From positions 186,001 to 250,000 of the forward strand of contig JAEWJZ010000001.1 in NCBI GenBank assembly GCA_023386315.1: a DNA stretch of 64,000 bases. The letters are read 5' to 3'. Source of the DNA: Bacillota bacterium. GTDB taxonomy: Bacteria > Bacillota > Clostridia > Lachnospirales > Lachnospiraceae. The notes under the pieces were generated by a model, which was given only the letters and a program-made list of their open reading frames with translations, was not told where the DNA came from and made no database searches. Positions 16,601 through 26,826 of this stretch are shown piece by piece; within the stretch, counting starts at the first letter, position 1; each line of letters starts with the position of its first letter. The translations under genes and the position numbers were made by a program.

Positions 16601-17339
16601 ACTTTCCTCCCTTGATGTCCTGCAGTTCAAAGGTCTTTACCGCTTCCGAAAGATCAATCCGCTTCTCATATAAGGCTTTTCCGATAATTGCACCCTGCAC
16701 GCCTGCCTCATATAATTGTCTTAAATCTTCCATGGAAGACATACCGCCGGATGCAATCACATCAAGACCAGTTTCATCCGTCAGCTTCTTTGTATATGCC
16801 ACGTTGGGGCCGGAAAGCATTCCATCCCTGGAGATATCCGTATACACAATATGGCGGATTCCGTATTCCTTCATTTGGGAGCAAAGTCCGGAGGCGGTAA
16901 TTTCGCTTACTGTTTCCCAGCCTTCTACCGCTACCATTCCGTCTTTTGCATCCACGCCCAACACGATCCGGTGTGCTCCAAACTTATGAATCATATCCCT
17001 GATAAACTCCGGCTGCTTCACCGCTTTGGTCCCGATAATTACCCGGGCAACTCCCAAAGAAAGCATGGAGGCAATGCCCTCTTCACTGCGGATCCCACCG
17101 CCGATCTCAACAGGGATTGAAACCGTATCGACAATCCTTCGTATTACTTCCTCATTAACCGAATGACCGGCCAGTGCACCGTCCAAATCAACCAGATGAA
17201 GATAAGTTGCTCCCTGCGCCTGCCAGAGCGCCGCTATCTCTTCCGGTTTATCTGAATATACGGTAATCTCTTTAAATTCCCCTTGCTTTAAACGGACACA
17301 TTGTCCGTTCTTTAAATCGATTGCTGGATAAAGCTGCAT
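16587..17339 (-). CDS. hisA: HisA, ProFAR isomerase
   Basis: Phosphoribosylformimino-5-aminoimidazole carboxamide ribotide isomerase, step 4 of histidine synthesis, 250 residues. A (beta/alpha)8 barrel with the catalytic Asp in [13 protein letters not shown] (about residue 8) and a second in [14 protein letters not shown] (about 130), plus phosphate-binding GGGIRS and ASGGMSS loops. It keeps both acids that the HisF-like half of the next gene has lost in part. 11 bases from hisB. Confidence 0.95.
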   Translation of the reverse strand: MQLYPAIDLKNGQCVRLKQGEFKEITVYSDKPEEIAALWQAQGATYLHLVDLDGALAGHSVNEEVIRRIVDTVSIPVEIGGGIRSEEGIASMLSLGVARVIIGTKAVKQPEFIRDMIHKFGAHRIVLGVDAKDGMVAVEGWETVSEITASGLCSQMKEYGIRHIVYTDISRDGMLSGPNVAYTKKLTDETGLDVIASGGMSSMEDLRQLYEAGVQGAIIGKALYEKRIDLSEAVKTFELQDIKGGKYDGV

Positions 17340-17350
17340 ATGGATTCTCC

Positions 17351-17938
17351 TTATAATGTACCTTTTGTAGACAAAACTCCGGTAATCCGGGGATCCGGCA
17401 AAGTAGCATCGTCAAGTGCCTTGGCAAATGATTTAAATACCCCTTCAATTATATGATGATTGTTATCCCCTGAAAGCTTTCTGATGTGAAGATTCATTTC
17501 TGCAGAATAAGATACGGCGTAGAAAAATTCCTTCACCATCTCTGTTTCAAAATCGCCTACCCGCTCCGCTGTTAAGGGAACATCAAACCCGAGATAAGGC
17601 CGGCCGGATAAATCCACAGCACACAATATTAAAGTCTCATCCATGGGCAGTATCATATTTCCGTAACGCTTTATGGATTTTTTATCACCAAGTGCTTCCT
17701 TAATGGCAGTTCCCAGTACAATTCCCGTATCTTCAATGGTATGGTGGGTATCTACTTCCAAATCTCCTTTAACCGTCAGTTCCAGATCAAAAAATCCATG
17801 ACGGGCAAAGCTGTTTAGCATGTGGTCAAAAAAACCGATGTTTGTATGAATGTTGGCAGTTCCGTTTCCATCAATATTGAACTTCATCTGAATATCGGTT
17901 TCCCTGGTTATTCGAGATATCACTGCACTTCGTCCCAT
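17351..17938 (-). CDS. hisB: Imidazoleglycerol-phosphate dehydratase
   Basis: 195 residues, monofunctional form (no phosphatase domain). Two manganese-binding HHxxE motifs are present: DTHHTIEDTGI near residue 63 and NNHHIIEGVFKSFA near 160, with FFDHMLNSFARHG between. Catalyses dehydration of imidazole glycerol phosphate. 11 bases separate it from hisD. Confidence 0.95.
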   Translation of the reverse strand: MGRSAVISRITRETDIQMKFNIDGNGTANIHTNIGFFDHMLNSFARHGFFDLELTVKGDLEVDTHHTIEDTGIVLGTAIKEALGDKKSIKRYGNMILPMDETLILCAVDLSGRPYLGFDVPLTAERVGDFETEMVKEFFYAVSYSAEMNLHIRKLSGDNNHHIIEGVFKSFAKALDDATLPDPRITGVLSTKGTL

Positions 17939-17949
17939 AATTTTCCCCT

Positions 17950-19257
17950 TTATTCCTGGATTTGATCCTCTTCAAACCGTATTTTTACTGAATTGGCATG
18001 GGCTGTCAGCTGCTCTGCCTGAGCAAAGAAGTCAATCTCTTTGTAAACATCTGCCAGCGCCTCTTTGGAATAGTAAATAATACTTGATTTTTTGATAAAG
18101 TCATCTACGCTGAGGGCGGAAAAGAATCTCGCCGTGCCATTGGTAGGAAGAACATGATTGGGTCCTGCGAAATAATCTCCCAAAGGCTCAGAACTGTATT
18201 CACCGATGAAAATGGCACCTGCATTATGAATCCTTGTCATATCTTCAAATGGATTCTTCGTTACAATTTCAAGGTGCTCCGGAGCAATCTCATTGACGGC
18301 AGAAACAGCATCCTTCATATTATCCGCCACAAGAATGCAGCCGTAATTGTCCAGTGATTTATTTATGATCTCAGATCTGGAAAGTCTGGAAGCCTGCAGT
18401 CTCGCTTCTTTCGATACCTTTTCTGCCAGCTCCATACTGGTTGTTACAAGAATTGCAGAAGCCAGTTCATCATGCTCTGCCTGAGACAACAGATCCGCAG
18501 CCACGAATCTTGGATTTGCGCTTTCATCTGCAAGCACTAAAATCTCGCTGGGACCTGCAATACTGTCAATGCTTGCATGACCGTAGACTGCTTTTTTCGC
18601 CAGTGCGACAAATATATTGCCGGGACCTACGATTTTATTAACCCTTGGAATGGACTCAGTACCAAAAGCCAGAGCAGCAATCGCCTGTGCTCCCCCCACC
18701 TTATACACCTCAGTTGCTCCTGCAAGATGAGCAGCCGTCAGCGTAACCGGATTCACCTTTCCATCCTTTCCGGGAGGCGTTACCATAACGATCCGTCCCA
18801 CTCCTGCCACCATGGCCGGTATAATGTTCATCAGAACAGAAGAAGGATAAGCTGCTTTTCCGCCTGGTACATACACACCTGCACTCTCCAGTGCGGTTAT
18901 CTTCTGGCCGAGAATCGTTCCGTCCGGCTTGCTGTCAAACCAGCTGTACTGCCTCTGTTTTTCATGAAACTGACGGATATTATTCATGGATTTTTCCATG
19001 ACTTCCAAAAGCTTAGGATCAACTGACTTTACAGCTTCTTCGATTTCCTCTTTCGTTACGCGGATATTGGTCTCGTTCACTTCTGCTTTGTCAAATTCTC
19101 TGGTATAGGCAAAAACTGCCTTGTCTCCCTCATCCTTTACCCGATCCACAATCTCCTGTACGGTTTTGGCATACGTATCGTATTGATTGGGATCTCTCTT
19201 TAACAGTCCGGAAAGAATATTCTGTTTGGATGTTTCATCTAATTTTACAATCTTCAT
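17950..19257 (-). CDS. hisD: Histidinol dehydrogenase
   Basis: 435 residues, NAD-dependent zinc enzyme that makes the last two oxidations to histidine. Landmarks: [16 protein letters not shown] near residue 130, [14 protein letters not shown], the NAD/zinc region [11 protein letters not shown], and the catalytic pair in [12 protein letters not shown]. Start ATG overlaps the hisG stop as ATGA, indicating translational coupling. Confidence 0.96.
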   Translation of the reverse strand: MKIVKLDETSKQNILSGLLKRDPNQYDTYAKTVQEIVDRVKDEGDKAVFAYTREFDKAEVNETNIRVTKEEIEEAVKSVDPKLLEVMEKSMNNIRQFHEKQRQYSWFDSKPDGTILGQKITALESAGVYVPGGKAAYPSSVLMNIIPAMVAGVGRIVMVTPPGKDGKVNPVTLTAAHLAGATEVYKVGGAQAIAALAFGTESIPRVNKIVGPGNIFVALAKKAVYGHASIDSIAGPSEILVLADESANPRFVAADLLSQAEHDELASAILVTTSMELAEKVSKEARLQASRLSRSEIINKSLDNYGCILVADNMKDAVSAVNEIAPEHLEIVTKNPFEDMTRIHNAGAIFIGEYSSEPLGDYFAGPNHVLPTNGTARFFSALSVDDFIKKSSIIYYSKEALADVYKEIDFFAQAEQLTAHANSVKIRFEEDQIQE

Positions 19258-19904
19258 TGGTTTTCCTCCTGCAGCAATAGTCTCAAATCCCGAATCAGCT
19301 TTGTGATCCTGTCATTTTCCCGCTTCATGCTCACCTGATTGACCACCATGCGGGCAGAAAGAGGGCAAATCTCTTCCAGTACCGTAAGCCCGTTCTCCTT
19401 TAAGGTTGTTCCCGTCTCCACAATGTCAACGATGACCTCAGACAGACCAACGATGGGAGCCAGCTCAATGGAACCGTTCAGCTTAATGATTTCCACAGTC
19501 TGATGTTTTTTATTGTAAAAATAATCCTTTGCAATGGCCGGATATTTCGTTGCTACACGGATCCGCTCATGGTGCTTTAAAAGTTCACCGGCTGACTGGG
19601 GTCCGCAGACGCACATACGGCAGTTTCCGATTCCCAGATTCATGACCTCATAAAGCTTTCTTCCCTCTTCTAAAATCGTATCCTTCCCAACGATACCGAT
19701 GTCTGCGGCACCGTATTCCACATAGGTGGGAACATCACTGGCCTTCGCCAGGAAAAACCGGATTTTAAGCTCTTCATTGGTAAAGATCAGCTTTCGGGAG
19801 TCCTTATCTTTCATCTCTTCGCAGGTGATTCCGATCCGCTCGAACATTTCTAGTGACTGCTTGGCCAGACGCCCTTTTGCCAGGGCAAATGTCAGATATC
19901 TCAT
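19254..19904 (-). CDS. hisG: ATP phosphoribosyltransferase, short form
   Basis: 216 residues, the short HisG that lacks the C-terminal regulatory domain and needs HisZ, whose gene lies immediately upstream. Landmarks: [18 protein letters not shown] at the N-terminus and the PRPP loop [18 protein letters not shown]. First committed step of the pathway; feedback by histidine is exerted through HisZ in this type. I choose the ATG at 19904 because GGGGG lies 5 bases upstream of it; the ATG at 19916, fused to the hisZ stop, has no ribosome site. Confidence 0.94.
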   Translation of the reverse strand: MRYLTFALAKGRLAKQSLEMFERIGITCEEMKDKDSRKLIFTNEELKIRFFLAKASDVPTYVEYGAADIGIVGKDTILEEGRKLYEVMNLGIGNCRMCVCGPQSAGELLKHHERIRVATKYPAIAKDYFYNKKHQTVEIIKLNGSIELAPIVGLSEVIVDIVETGTTLKENGLTVLEEICPLSARMVVNQVSMKRENDRITKLIRDLRLLLQEENQ

Positions 19905-19915
19905 ACGTACCCCCA

Positions 19916-21178
19916 TTATTTTAAGTATTCTGAAAGCGGAACCACATCCATACGCTTTAGGTCAAGGTTTATTACGGTTACCGATATTCCTTCCTGATCC
20001 AGATACAATACATTCTTTAAGTCGCGCCGCATGGCATATTCTTTATAAGCCTCCAGGGACCGTTCCGGTTTCTTGCACTGCAGCTGAACCGGTACCTTTA
20101 ACTTACGAAAATGGCCGGCCAGAGAAATGGCATTCTCCCTTGACTCCTGCTCATAAAGAATCATGGTGTTGGTCATGGAAACCTCTGTCTCAATCTTTTG
20201 CCTGCTTAATGCCAGCAAAAGCTCATCCACAGAAATTCCAAATCCTACCGCCGGAGAATCCTTGCCAAACTGTTTTAAAAGGCTGTCATACCGGCCCCCG
20301 TTTACAATATAATCCCCTGTACCATAGGTATAGGCCTTAAAAATAATTCCGGTATAATACTGATACTGGCTCAGCATTCCAAGGTCATAAGATACATAAT
20401 CGGATAGCCCGTAGTGTTCCAGAATCCGGTTCACCTCTTCCAGACGGCTGATGGCTCTTAACGCCCGCTTATTGGCAGTCAGTTCTCTGGCAGCCTGTAT
20501 CTGTTCCAAAGACCCAAAAAGCTCGGGAAGCTTTAAAAATACCTGTTTTAGCTCCTGGGAAATGGGCTGGGCCATGACTAACTCTTCCACACCAAAGTAA
20601 TTCTTGTTCTCAATCAGTTCCCGAAGAGTCTCTTCCATCTCCTCATCCATACCGGCCTCTTCCAAAAGCCCTTTAAAGAAATCCACCTCTCCCAGTTCCA
20701 CCTGAAACTCGGTCAGACCGGTGGATTTCAGCGCCCAAATCACCATGGCAAGGATTTCTCCGTCTGCATCCGGTGAATCATCACCAATTAACTCAACGCC
20801 TGTCTGGCTGGCTTCTTTCAGCCTTCCCTGATAGCTGGAATTGTTGATAAAGGTACGTTCCACATAGCAAAGCCGGATGGGCATATCCTCATCCAGAAAA
20901 TACTTGGCTGCACATCTGGCGATTGCCGGCGTCTCATCCGGCCGCAGCACCAGAGTGTGATTATCCCGGTCAAAAAACTTGAACATCTCCTTTGCTTTTA
21001 CACTTCCTCTGGATTCGTTAAAGATATCAAAAAATTCAAAGGTAGGAGTTTCTATATCCTGATAACCGCATAAGTGAAATTCTTTCAGCATTTTTTCCTG
21101 AATGACTGCTTTTCTCGTACACTCTATTCCATAAATATCCCGGACACCATCCGGCGTATGTAACAGTTTATTAGCCAT
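19916..21178 (-). CDS. hisZ: ATP phosphoribosyltransferase regulatory subunit
   Basis: 420 residues, a histidyl-tRNA synthetase paralogue without aminoacylation role. It has the HisRS-like [12 protein letters not shown] start, motif 2 region ([16 protein letters not shown]) and [14 protein letters not shown]. First gene of the his operon, directly before short hisG. Start at 21178 has GGAGG 5 bases upstream; an in-frame TTG at 21190 overlaps that site and is unlikely. A true HisS would carry a longer anticodon-binding domain with distinct motifs. Confidence 0.92.
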   Translation of the reverse strand: MANKLLHTPDGVRDIYGIECTRKAVIQEKMLKEFHLCGYQDIETPTFEFFDIFNESRGSVKAKEMFKFFDRDNHTLVLRPDETPAIARCAAKYFLDEDMPIRLCYVERTFINNSSYQGRLKEASQTGVELIGDDSPDADGEILAMVIWALKSTGLTEFQVELGEVDFFKGLLEEAGMDEEMEETLRELIENKNYFGVEELVMAQPISQELKQVFLKLPELFGSLEQIQAARELTANKRALRAISRLEEVNRILEHYGLSDYVSYDLGMLSQYQYYTGIIFKAYTYGTGDYIVNGGRYDSLLKQFGKDSPAVGFGISVDELLLALSRQKIETEVSMTNTMILYEQESRENAISLAGHFRKLKVPVQLQCKKPERSLEAYKEYAMRRDLKNVLYLDQEGISVTVINLDLKRMDVVPLSEYLK

Positions 21179-21230
21179 AACAACCTCCAACCGTTCAAGA
21201 AAATATTTTTCATAGAAAACTATTTTTAGT

Positions 21231-21250
21231 CACTTTATTGTAGTAAAGTG
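21231..21250 (-). promoter_or_regulatory. Hairpin in his operon leader
   Basis: A 7-bp inverted repeat, CACTTTA/TAAAGTG with a 6-base loop, lies between the promoter and hisZ. A smaller palindrome (ACTATTTTTAGT) follows. Too short for a T-box, and no His-rich leader peptide is seen. Confidence 0.4.
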
Positions 21251-21272
21251 ATAATTTAATAACGTGTAGTTT

Positions 21273-21301
21273 ATTATAGGCGAGAAATATATTCTTGTCA
21301 A
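21273..21301 (-). promoter_or_regulatory. Strong sigma-A promoter of his operon
   Basis: On the minus strand, perfect TTGACA (21296-21301) and TATAAT (21273-21278) with a 17-base spacer. The -35 box overlaps the recU stop codon. About 95 bases of leader precede hisZ. Confidence 0.9.
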
Positions 21302-21831
21302 TCTCTTCTGTCCAAATCTTTTTGAATCAGTTCCAGATAGTGAATCAGGATATCCCTGCAGCCTGATATCTTCCAGGTTTTGTCCAGTTCCTCGTAGGTA
21401 AAGCTTTTTCTTCCCCCTGCTTCCATTCTTTGAAAATAACACTTAATCTGGTCAAAGGGCAGATAATAAACTTCATTTTTGTGGGTATAGGACACGATAA
21501 AAAACGCGATTCCACCCTGCCTTTCAAATTCTTCCATGAAAGTGACCTGATGAGAGTGAATATTCTGCAGCGGAAATGTATCAGACGCACATTCCTTTGC
21601 ATCAAAGCAAACAGGAATTCCCTGAACGGCACCGATATAATCCACCGTACTTTTCTGATCAAAATAGGCCAGGGTAATATGCCTGCTCTCCTTATCAATG
21701 GATATAGGCGTAATGGGTGTGGGGATTTTCTGAATCAGAGCCAGTCCCTTTTCACGATAACTGTCGTTGCTCCGGTTAATCAGCTCTTCTAATGTTGAGC
21801 CCCTTAATCCTCTTGTTTTCCAGGTTCCCAT
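21298..21831 (-). CDS. recU: Holliday junction resolvase RecU
   Basis: 177 residues. Landmarks of the RecU nuclease: RGSTLEELINRSNDSYREKG, ALIQKIPTPITP, and the catalytic core STVDYIGAVQGIPVCFDAKE, where Asp, Glu and Lys bind metal. It cuts four-way junctions in recombination and chromosome segregation in Gram-positives. GGAGG lies 9 bases before the ATG. Last gene of a run that begins at RsmF (28926). Confidence 0.93.
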   Translation of the reverse strand: MGTWKTRGLRGSTLEELINRSNDSYREKGLALIQKIPTPITPISIDKESRHITLAYFDQKSTVDYIGAVQGIPVCFDAKECASDTFPLQNIHSHQVTFMEEFERQGGIAFFIVSYTHKNEVYYLPFDQIKCYFQRMEAGGRKSFTYEELDKTWKISGCRDILIHYLELIQKDLDRRD

Positions 21832-21837
21832 CGTATC

Positions 21838-22800
21838 CTACCTCCATTCCCTGCATATGGCAGCGTAAATGAGAGGCAGGGGAGCCGTAAATTCCTTACC
21901 CGAGAGATAAGAAAGGGGTTCCGGAAGCTGTGGCAATACCAGCTGATAGGAATGAAGAAGCTGTGACTGGACTTTGTAAAGCCTCTTCGCCTCTTCATTT
22001 ACCTTTTTATCTCCATATTTATAATCCCCCACAATTGGATGCCCTATGGAAGATAAATGAGCCCGGATCTGGTGTGTGCGCCCAGTGATCAGTGTTACCC
22101 TTAACAGCGTATAGCCGCCGTAATAATCTAACGGCATATATTCCGTAGAGATCGGCACACTGTCTTTAAATTCACTGGTACGGACAGTGACCTGATTGGT
22201 CTTCTCATCCTTTGCCAGGAACCCGGTAATCATCTGTTTTTCAGCCACATGGCCTTTCACCACACACTGGTAATACTTATGAATGGACCTGTCCTTAAAA
22301 ACCTCCGACATCACCTGAAGGCCGGCCAGAGATTTTCCTCCGACTACAAGACCGCTGGTATTACGGTCTAAGCGGTTGCAGACAGAAGGGCGGAAACTTT
22401 TTAACTGCTCCGTGGATAATTCACCTTCTGAAAGCAGATAATCAATTAAATATTCCACAAGAGACTCGTCGGAATCCTTTGCTTTTTGAGAAAGCATTCC
22501 TGCCGGCTTATTAATGAGAATGATGTTTTCATCTTCATATATGATATTTAAATGAACCTTACTCACTCTGGGAACCTTAACCTGGGAGAATTTTTCAATG
22601 GTCTCATCGGAAAGAAACAATTTGATTTCATCTCCCTGGGAGAGCTTTTCTGAGCCGTCGCATTTTTTTCCATTTAAAGTGATGTTCTTTTTCCGCATCA
22701 TTTTATAAAGAAAGCTTTTCCCTGCAAGATTTAAATATTTGGACAGCAGCTTATCAAGCCGCTGCCCTGCTTCATTCGTCGATACAATCACAGACTGCAT
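21838..22800 (-). CDS. RluA-family 23S rRNA pseudouridine synthase (RluC/RluD-like)
   Basis: 320 residues. An S4 RNA-binding domain (residues ~12-70, RLDKLLSKYLNLAGKSFLYK) precedes the catalytic domain. The motif NRLDRNTSGLVV (Asp ~144) holds the nucleophile that forms pseudouridine, and TLITGRTHQIRAHLSSIGHP is the second family signature. Which uridine is modified is not evident. 6 bases upstream of recU. Confidence 0.92.
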   Translation of the reverse strand: MQSVIVSTNEAGQRLDKLLSKYLNLAGKSFLYKMMRKKNITLNGKKCDGSEKLSQGDEIKLFLSDETIEKFSQVKVPRVSKVHLNIIYEDENIILINKPAGMLSQKAKDSDESLVEYLIDYLLSEGELSTEQLKSFRPSVCNRLDRNTSGLVVGGKSLAGLQVMSEVFKDRSIHKYYQCVVKGHVAEKQMITGFLAKDEKTNQVTVRTSEFKDSVPISTEYMPLDYYGGYTLLRVTLITGRTHQIRAHLSSIGHPIVGDYKYGDKKVNEEAKRLYKVQSQLLHSYQLVLPQLPEPLSYLSGKEFTAPLPLIYAAICREWR

Positions 22801-22824
22801 AATGGTTCCCTCTTTTACTGAATT

Positions 22825-23394
22825 TTACATGGACAGACTCTTTAACAGGGTAACTGTCTGGTCAGATCTGTCATTATCTTCATTTTTTTCTTTCGGTTTC
22901 AGACAGCTTAAGCGCTTAAAAAAGGAATTTTCATCAAAAATCACCTTTACATTATAATCCAGCTTATGCTGGCTCAGCATCTGTTTTATATATCGTTCTG
23001 CTTTGTCAGAATCCGCTTTGCCGGCTGTGCAGTAGGCATAGATTTCATCCGGCATAACCAGAATCACATCCATTGGCAGGAGCTGTTCCTTTGAAGAAAT
23101 GATAAGGTCATACAAAAGGACTCCTTTTTCATCATAAGCGGAGGCCTTTTTCTCAAGCATCGAAGAGATAGACCGGTACTTGAAAGAGGCAAGCAGAGGG
23201 GCTGCAATATTTGCTGCCGGCAGAACGGAAAGGATCGCCATTACAGTTAACGTGTTCTTTAAAGCAGTATTGTCGGCAAATTTCCTGAATATCAACTGAA
23301 TGACGATGAGAGCCGCCCCAATCAATACCTTTAACAATTCTTTCTTTTTATGGTAATCCCGGTAGCCAGACTGCCCTTTGCTGTATCGTTTCAC
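22825..23394 (-). CDS. Conserved membrane protein of unknown function
   Basis: 189 residues. A basic N-terminus (KRYSKGQSGYRDYHKKKEL) is followed by two membrane helices (~22-38 and ~48-68). The remaining ~120 residues are soluble and probably cytoplasmic, ending in a polar KPKEKNEDNDRSDQ tail. No enzymatic motif seen. Located between RluA-type synthase and an SDR, in the same operon. Confidence 0.6.
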   Translation of the reverse strand: MKRYSKGQSGYRDYHKKKELLKVLIGAALIVIQLIFRKFADNTALKNTLTVMAILSVLPAANIAAPLLASFKYRSISSMLEKKASAYDEKGVLLYDLIISSKEQLLPMDVILVMPDEIYAYCTAGKADSDKAERYIKQMLSQHKLDYNVKVIFDENSFFKRLSCLKPKEKNEDNDRSDQTVTLLKSLSM

Positions 23395-23412
23395 TTTTGT
23401 AACCCTCTTTCT

Positions 23413-24198
23413 TTATCTTCTGTTGTCCACCACCCGCATAAACCCTTTCATGAAACGGATTATTATAGAATGAGGGATTGTCTTGGTTAAAAGCCGGAAA
23501 GCCTTCATCGTTGTTCCGTAAACGGAAACCGGCCTCCCCATCATGCTGTCACGAAGTGCCAGGCGCACTACTTTTTTCGGATCAGCCATGACTATTTTTT
23601 TATAAAACGGAATTTTCCCGGTTGTCTCGGCGATATCAAAGAATTCCGTTCTGACAGGTCCGGGACATACGGCTGTCACAAGGATGCCTTTGGGTTTTAA
23701 TTCCTCATTTAAGGCTCTGCTGTAGCTTAAAACAAAGGCTTTCGTAGCAGCGTAGATGGCAAAACCAGGCTGGGGCAGAAAAGCTGCGGCAGACGCAAAT
23801 TGTATGATCCTGCTGTTTTCAGACATATAAGGAAGTACCATATGGGTCACTGCACAAAGCGCTCTGCAGTTTAAATCCACCATACCAAGTTCATCATTTA
23901 AATTGACGGAACTCACCGCCCCGATCTTTCCATAACCGGCAGCATTGATCAGCCATTTTACTTCTGGTTTCTCTTCAAATAAAACATCCTGCAGGCTCAT
24001 CAATCTGCTGTCATCCGTTAAATCTATGGCAAATGTTCTTACCCTTACCGGAACAATAGATGATAATTCTTCCATCCGCTCCTGTCTTCTGGCAATTGCC
24101 CAGATTTCACCGATGCCGCCAAAGCGGTCGGCAATCTGCATGATAAACTCTCTTCCCAAACCGGAAGACGCTCCTGTTACGATAGCTACCTTCATCAT
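23413..24198 (-). CDS. Short-chain dehydrogenase/reductase
   Basis: 261 residues of the classical SDR fold. NAD(P) site TGASSGLGREF near residue 8, NAAGYGK, and the catalytic Tyr-Lys in YAATKAFVLSYSRALNEEL with Ser in FASAAAF. Substrate unknown. The C-terminal part has hydrophobic, basic segments (FRLLTKTIPHSIIIRFMKG) that may rest on the membrane. Start at the ATGATG with AGAAGGG upstream. Confidence 0.88.
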   Translation of the reverse strand: MMKVAIVTGASSGLGREFIMQIADRFGGIGEIWAIARRQERMEELSSIVPVRVRTFAIDLTDDSRLMSLQDVLFEEKPEVKWLINAAGYGKIGAVSSVNLNDELGMVDLNCRALCAVTHMVLPYMSENSRIIQFASAAAFLPQPGFAIYAATKAFVLSYSRALNEELKPKGILVTAVCPGPVRTEFFDIAETTGKIPFYKKIVMADPKKVVRLALRDSMMGRPVSVYGTTMKAFRLLTKTIPHSIIIRFMKGFMRVVDNRR

Positions 24199-24223
24199 GA
24201 TCCCTTCTTTCAATCAGACATTG

Positions 24224-26164
24224 TTATTGTTTCTTTGTTGATTTTTTATGAACATTCCGGATGGTCTTTTTTCTGCGTTCCCGCTGACCGCCCGGTACTG
24301 CTTCCGTCTTATTCCCTTTTCCATAATCTTTTCCTGTTTTTCGCTCGGTAAAACCAGGTTTAAAACCGGATTTGGGGCGAATGAGGCATTTTTTATCAAA
24401 ACCGATCAAATCCGTTCTTCCCGCTTTGGTAAGTGCTTCTTCCACAAGGTCATAATTTTTCGGATTCCGGTATTGAATCAATGCCCTCTGCATGGCTTTC
24501 TCATGAGGATTGGTAGGAACATAAACCGGTTCCATAGTCCTGGGATCATAGCCTGTGTAATACATGCAGGTGGAAATGGTAGACGGCGTAGGATAAAAAT
24601 CCTGGACCTGTTCCGGCATATATCCAAGATCCCTTAAATACTCCGCAAGCTCAATGGCTTCTTTCAGTCCTGAGCCCGGGTGGGAGGACATTAAATAAGG
24701 AACCAGATACTGTTTTAAACCCAGCCGTCCGTTCATATCATTATATTCCTTTACGAACCTGCGGTAAACATCATTTTTTGGTTTTCCCATTCTGGTAAGA
24801 ACATTGTCCGCCACATGCTCCGGTGCCACCTTTAACTGCCCGCTGACATGGTATTCACAAAGCTCTTTTAAGAATTTTTTGCCCGGATCTGCAAGCACGT
24901 AATCAAAACGGATACCAGAACGGATAAACACTTTTTTCACTTTCGGTAGATTTCTTAACTTTCTCAAAAGTTCAATGTAGTCGGAATGATCTGCCCTTAA
25001 ATTCTTACAGGGTTCCGGAAACAGACACTGCTTATTGGGACAGGCACCTTTCCCGATCTGTTTTTCACAGGCCGGATAGCGGAAATCCGCTGTGGGACCT
25101 CCTACATCATGGATATAACCCTTAAAATCAGGCTCATTGGTCAGCCATTTCGCCTCTTCTATCAGAGATTCATGACTCCTGGCCTGTATGATCCTTCCCT
25201 GATGGAACGTAAGGGCACAGAAGCTGCACGCACCGAAACAGCCCCGGTTGCTGATGAGACTGAACTTAATTTCCCGGATCGCCGGTACTCCCCCCAGTTC
25301 TTCATAGGACGGATGATAATTTCTCATGTAAGGCAGGGAATAAACCTCGTCCATTTCCTCAGTCGACAGAGGTTTTGCCGGTGGATTCTGCACCACATAT
25401 AAATTGTCCCTGTATGGCTCAACAAGACGCTTTCCGATATAAGGATCGGTATTGCCATACTGGATATAGTAGCTCTTTGCATATTCCAGCTTATCTTTTT
25501 TCATGCTGTCATAAGACGGCAGAACAAGAGCATCATATACGGATTCCAGGCTGTCTGTCTTATAAACAGTACCTTCTACAAAGGTAATATCCCGGATATC
25601 GATTCCGCTGTTTAAGGCATCTGCTATTTCCACAATGGATTTCTCTCCCATTCCATAGGAGATTAAATCTGCCTGGGAATCAATTAAAATGGAGTGTTTC
25701 AGACGATCTGACCAGTAATCGTAATGTGCCAGACGTCTTAGGCTGGCTTCGATTCCTCCGATTATAACAGGAGCTTTTTTATAAACAGAACGAATAAGAT
25801 TGCAGTAAACCGTAGTTGCATAGTCCGGACGTTTTCCCATCACACCGCCCGGAGTATAGGAGTCCTGCTGTCGTTTCTTCCTGGAGACGGAATAATGATT
25901 CACCATGGAATCCATATTTCCGGCGGAAACCAAAAATCCAAGCCTTGGTTCACCAAGAACAGAAATGCTTGATGGATCCTTCCAGTCAGGCTGTGCTATA
26001 ATTCCTACCTTATATCCATGTGCCTCTAAAAGGCGGCTGATTATGGCATGACCGAAGGATGGGTGGTCTACATAGGCATCTCCTGTTACATAGACAAAGT
26101 CACATTGTTTCCATCCCCGGATATTCATGTCCGCCCTGGTGATCGGTAGATAGTCATGCATCAT
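24224..26164 (-). CDS. YgiQ-type radical SAM protein
   Basis: 646 residues, full length for the YgiQ group. The iron-sulphur motif is RGCFGACSFCAL (CxxxCxxC) near residue 305. An N-terminal cobalamin-binding-like region precedes it (AIISRLLEAHGYKVGIIAQP), and the C-terminus is basic and disordered. Function of the family is not established. Its ATG shares ATGA with the stop of the upstream HAD gene. Confidence 0.92.
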   Translation of the reverse strand: MMHDYLPITRADMNIRGWKQCDFVYVTGDAYVDHPSFGHAIISRLLEAHGYKVGIIAQPDWKDPSSISVLGEPRLGFLVSAGNMDSMVNHYSVSRKKRQQDSYTPGGVMGKRPDYATTVYCNLIRSVYKKAPVIIGGIEASLRRLAHYDYWSDRLKHSILIDSQADLISYGMGEKSIVEIADALNSGIDIRDITFVEGTVYKTDSLESVYDALVLPSYDSMKKDKLEYAKSYYIQYGNTDPYIGKRLVEPYRDNLYVVQNPPAKPLSTEEMDEVYSLPYMRNYHPSYEELGGVPAIREIKFSLISNRGCFGACSFCALTFHQGRIIQARSHESLIEEAKWLTNEPDFKGYIHDVGGPTADFRYPACEKQIGKGACPNKQCLFPEPCKNLRADHSDYIELLRKLRNLPKVKKVFIRSGIRFDYVLADPGKKFLKELCEYHVSGQLKVAPEHVADNVLTRMGKPKNDVYRRFVKEYNDMNGRLGLKQYLVPYLMSSHPGSGLKEAIELAEYLRDLGYMPEQVQDFYPTPSTISTCMYYTGYDPRTMEPVYVPTNPHEKAMQRALIQYRNPKNYDLVEEALTKAGRTDLIGFDKKCLIRPKSGFKPGFTERKTGKDYGKGNKTEAVPGGQRERRKKTIRNVHKKSTKKQ

Positions 26165-26826
26165 GATTTAGCTCCATTTCTTTCTAATAGCTGGTAATAG
26201 TCATAAATAAAATAATCGGCCAGTTCCCTTTTTTCAGCTTCCAATGCCCTGGAAAAATCGTCATCAATGGCACAGACAGTCATTCCGGCTCTTTTCCCCG
26301 CCAGAATCCCCGCCGGAACATCCTCAAATACCAGACAATGTGACGGTGATACTTCAAGTTCCTTTGCTACCTTCAGATAAATATCCGGAGCAGGCTTTCC
26401 AGCCGCGACTTCGCAGGAAGTAGCCACTATCTTAAAATACTTCCCGATTTTTAAGGAATCAATCACTGCCTCCACCATCTCTCTGCCGTTGCTGGTAGCA
26501 ATTCCCATATGCAGGCCCTGTGACGCAAGATATGCCAGAAATTCTCCGGCTCCCGGTTTTAAGGGAACTTCATACTTATATTTATCCAGTGACATCTCCG
26601 TCCATATTCCCTTAATTACTTCCAGAGATTCCTTCAGTTTAAACCGCTCTTTAAAATAAAAGGCAGTTTCCGAAAAACTCATTCCTTCAATTTCTCTTTC
26701 TAAATCTTCCGGGCATGCAATTCCTCTGCTTCCTAAAAACTCTATATCAATGGATTTCCACATCCACATGGAATCTACGAGGGTTCCATCCAGATCAAAA
26801 ATCACTGCTTTTTTCTCATTGAGCAT
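26161..26826 (-). CDS. HAD-superfamily hydrolase, beta-phosphoglucomutase-like
   Basis: About 221 residues. Motif I is VIFDLDGTLVDS (nucleophile and acid Asp), followed by a helical cap, motif II ATSNG, the Lys in AGKPAPDIYLKVAKEL and motif IV VFEDVPAGI. The cap and sequence style match the beta-PGM/phosphatase subgroup. It could in principle use beta-glucose 1-phosphate from the GH65 enzyme, but it lies in a housekeeping operon 18 kb away. The start is uncertain: ATG at 26826 or 26850; both overlap or abut the end of the pseudouridine synthase gene. Confidence 0.85.
   Translation of the reverse strand: MLNEKKAVIFDLDGTLVDSMWMWKSIDIEFLGSRGIACPEDLEREIEGMSFSETAFYFKERFKLKESLEVIKGIWTEMSLDKYKYEVPLKPGAGEFLAYLASQGLHMGIATSNGREMVEAVIDSLKIGKYFKIVATSCEVAAGKPAPDIYLKVAKELEVSPSHCLVFEDVPAGILAGKRAGMTVCAIDDDFSRALEAEKRELADYFIYDYYQLLERNGAKS

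Noticed and set aside
21191..21297. T-box or His attenuator before hisZ
   Set aside because: The leader is only ~95 bases, has no AGGGTGGNACCGCG T-box and no histidine-rich leader peptide.
26161..26826. HAD enzyme as pgmB partner of GH65
   Set aside because: It is embedded in an rRNA-modification operon 18 kb away; sequence alone does not separate beta-PGM from other HAD phosphatases.
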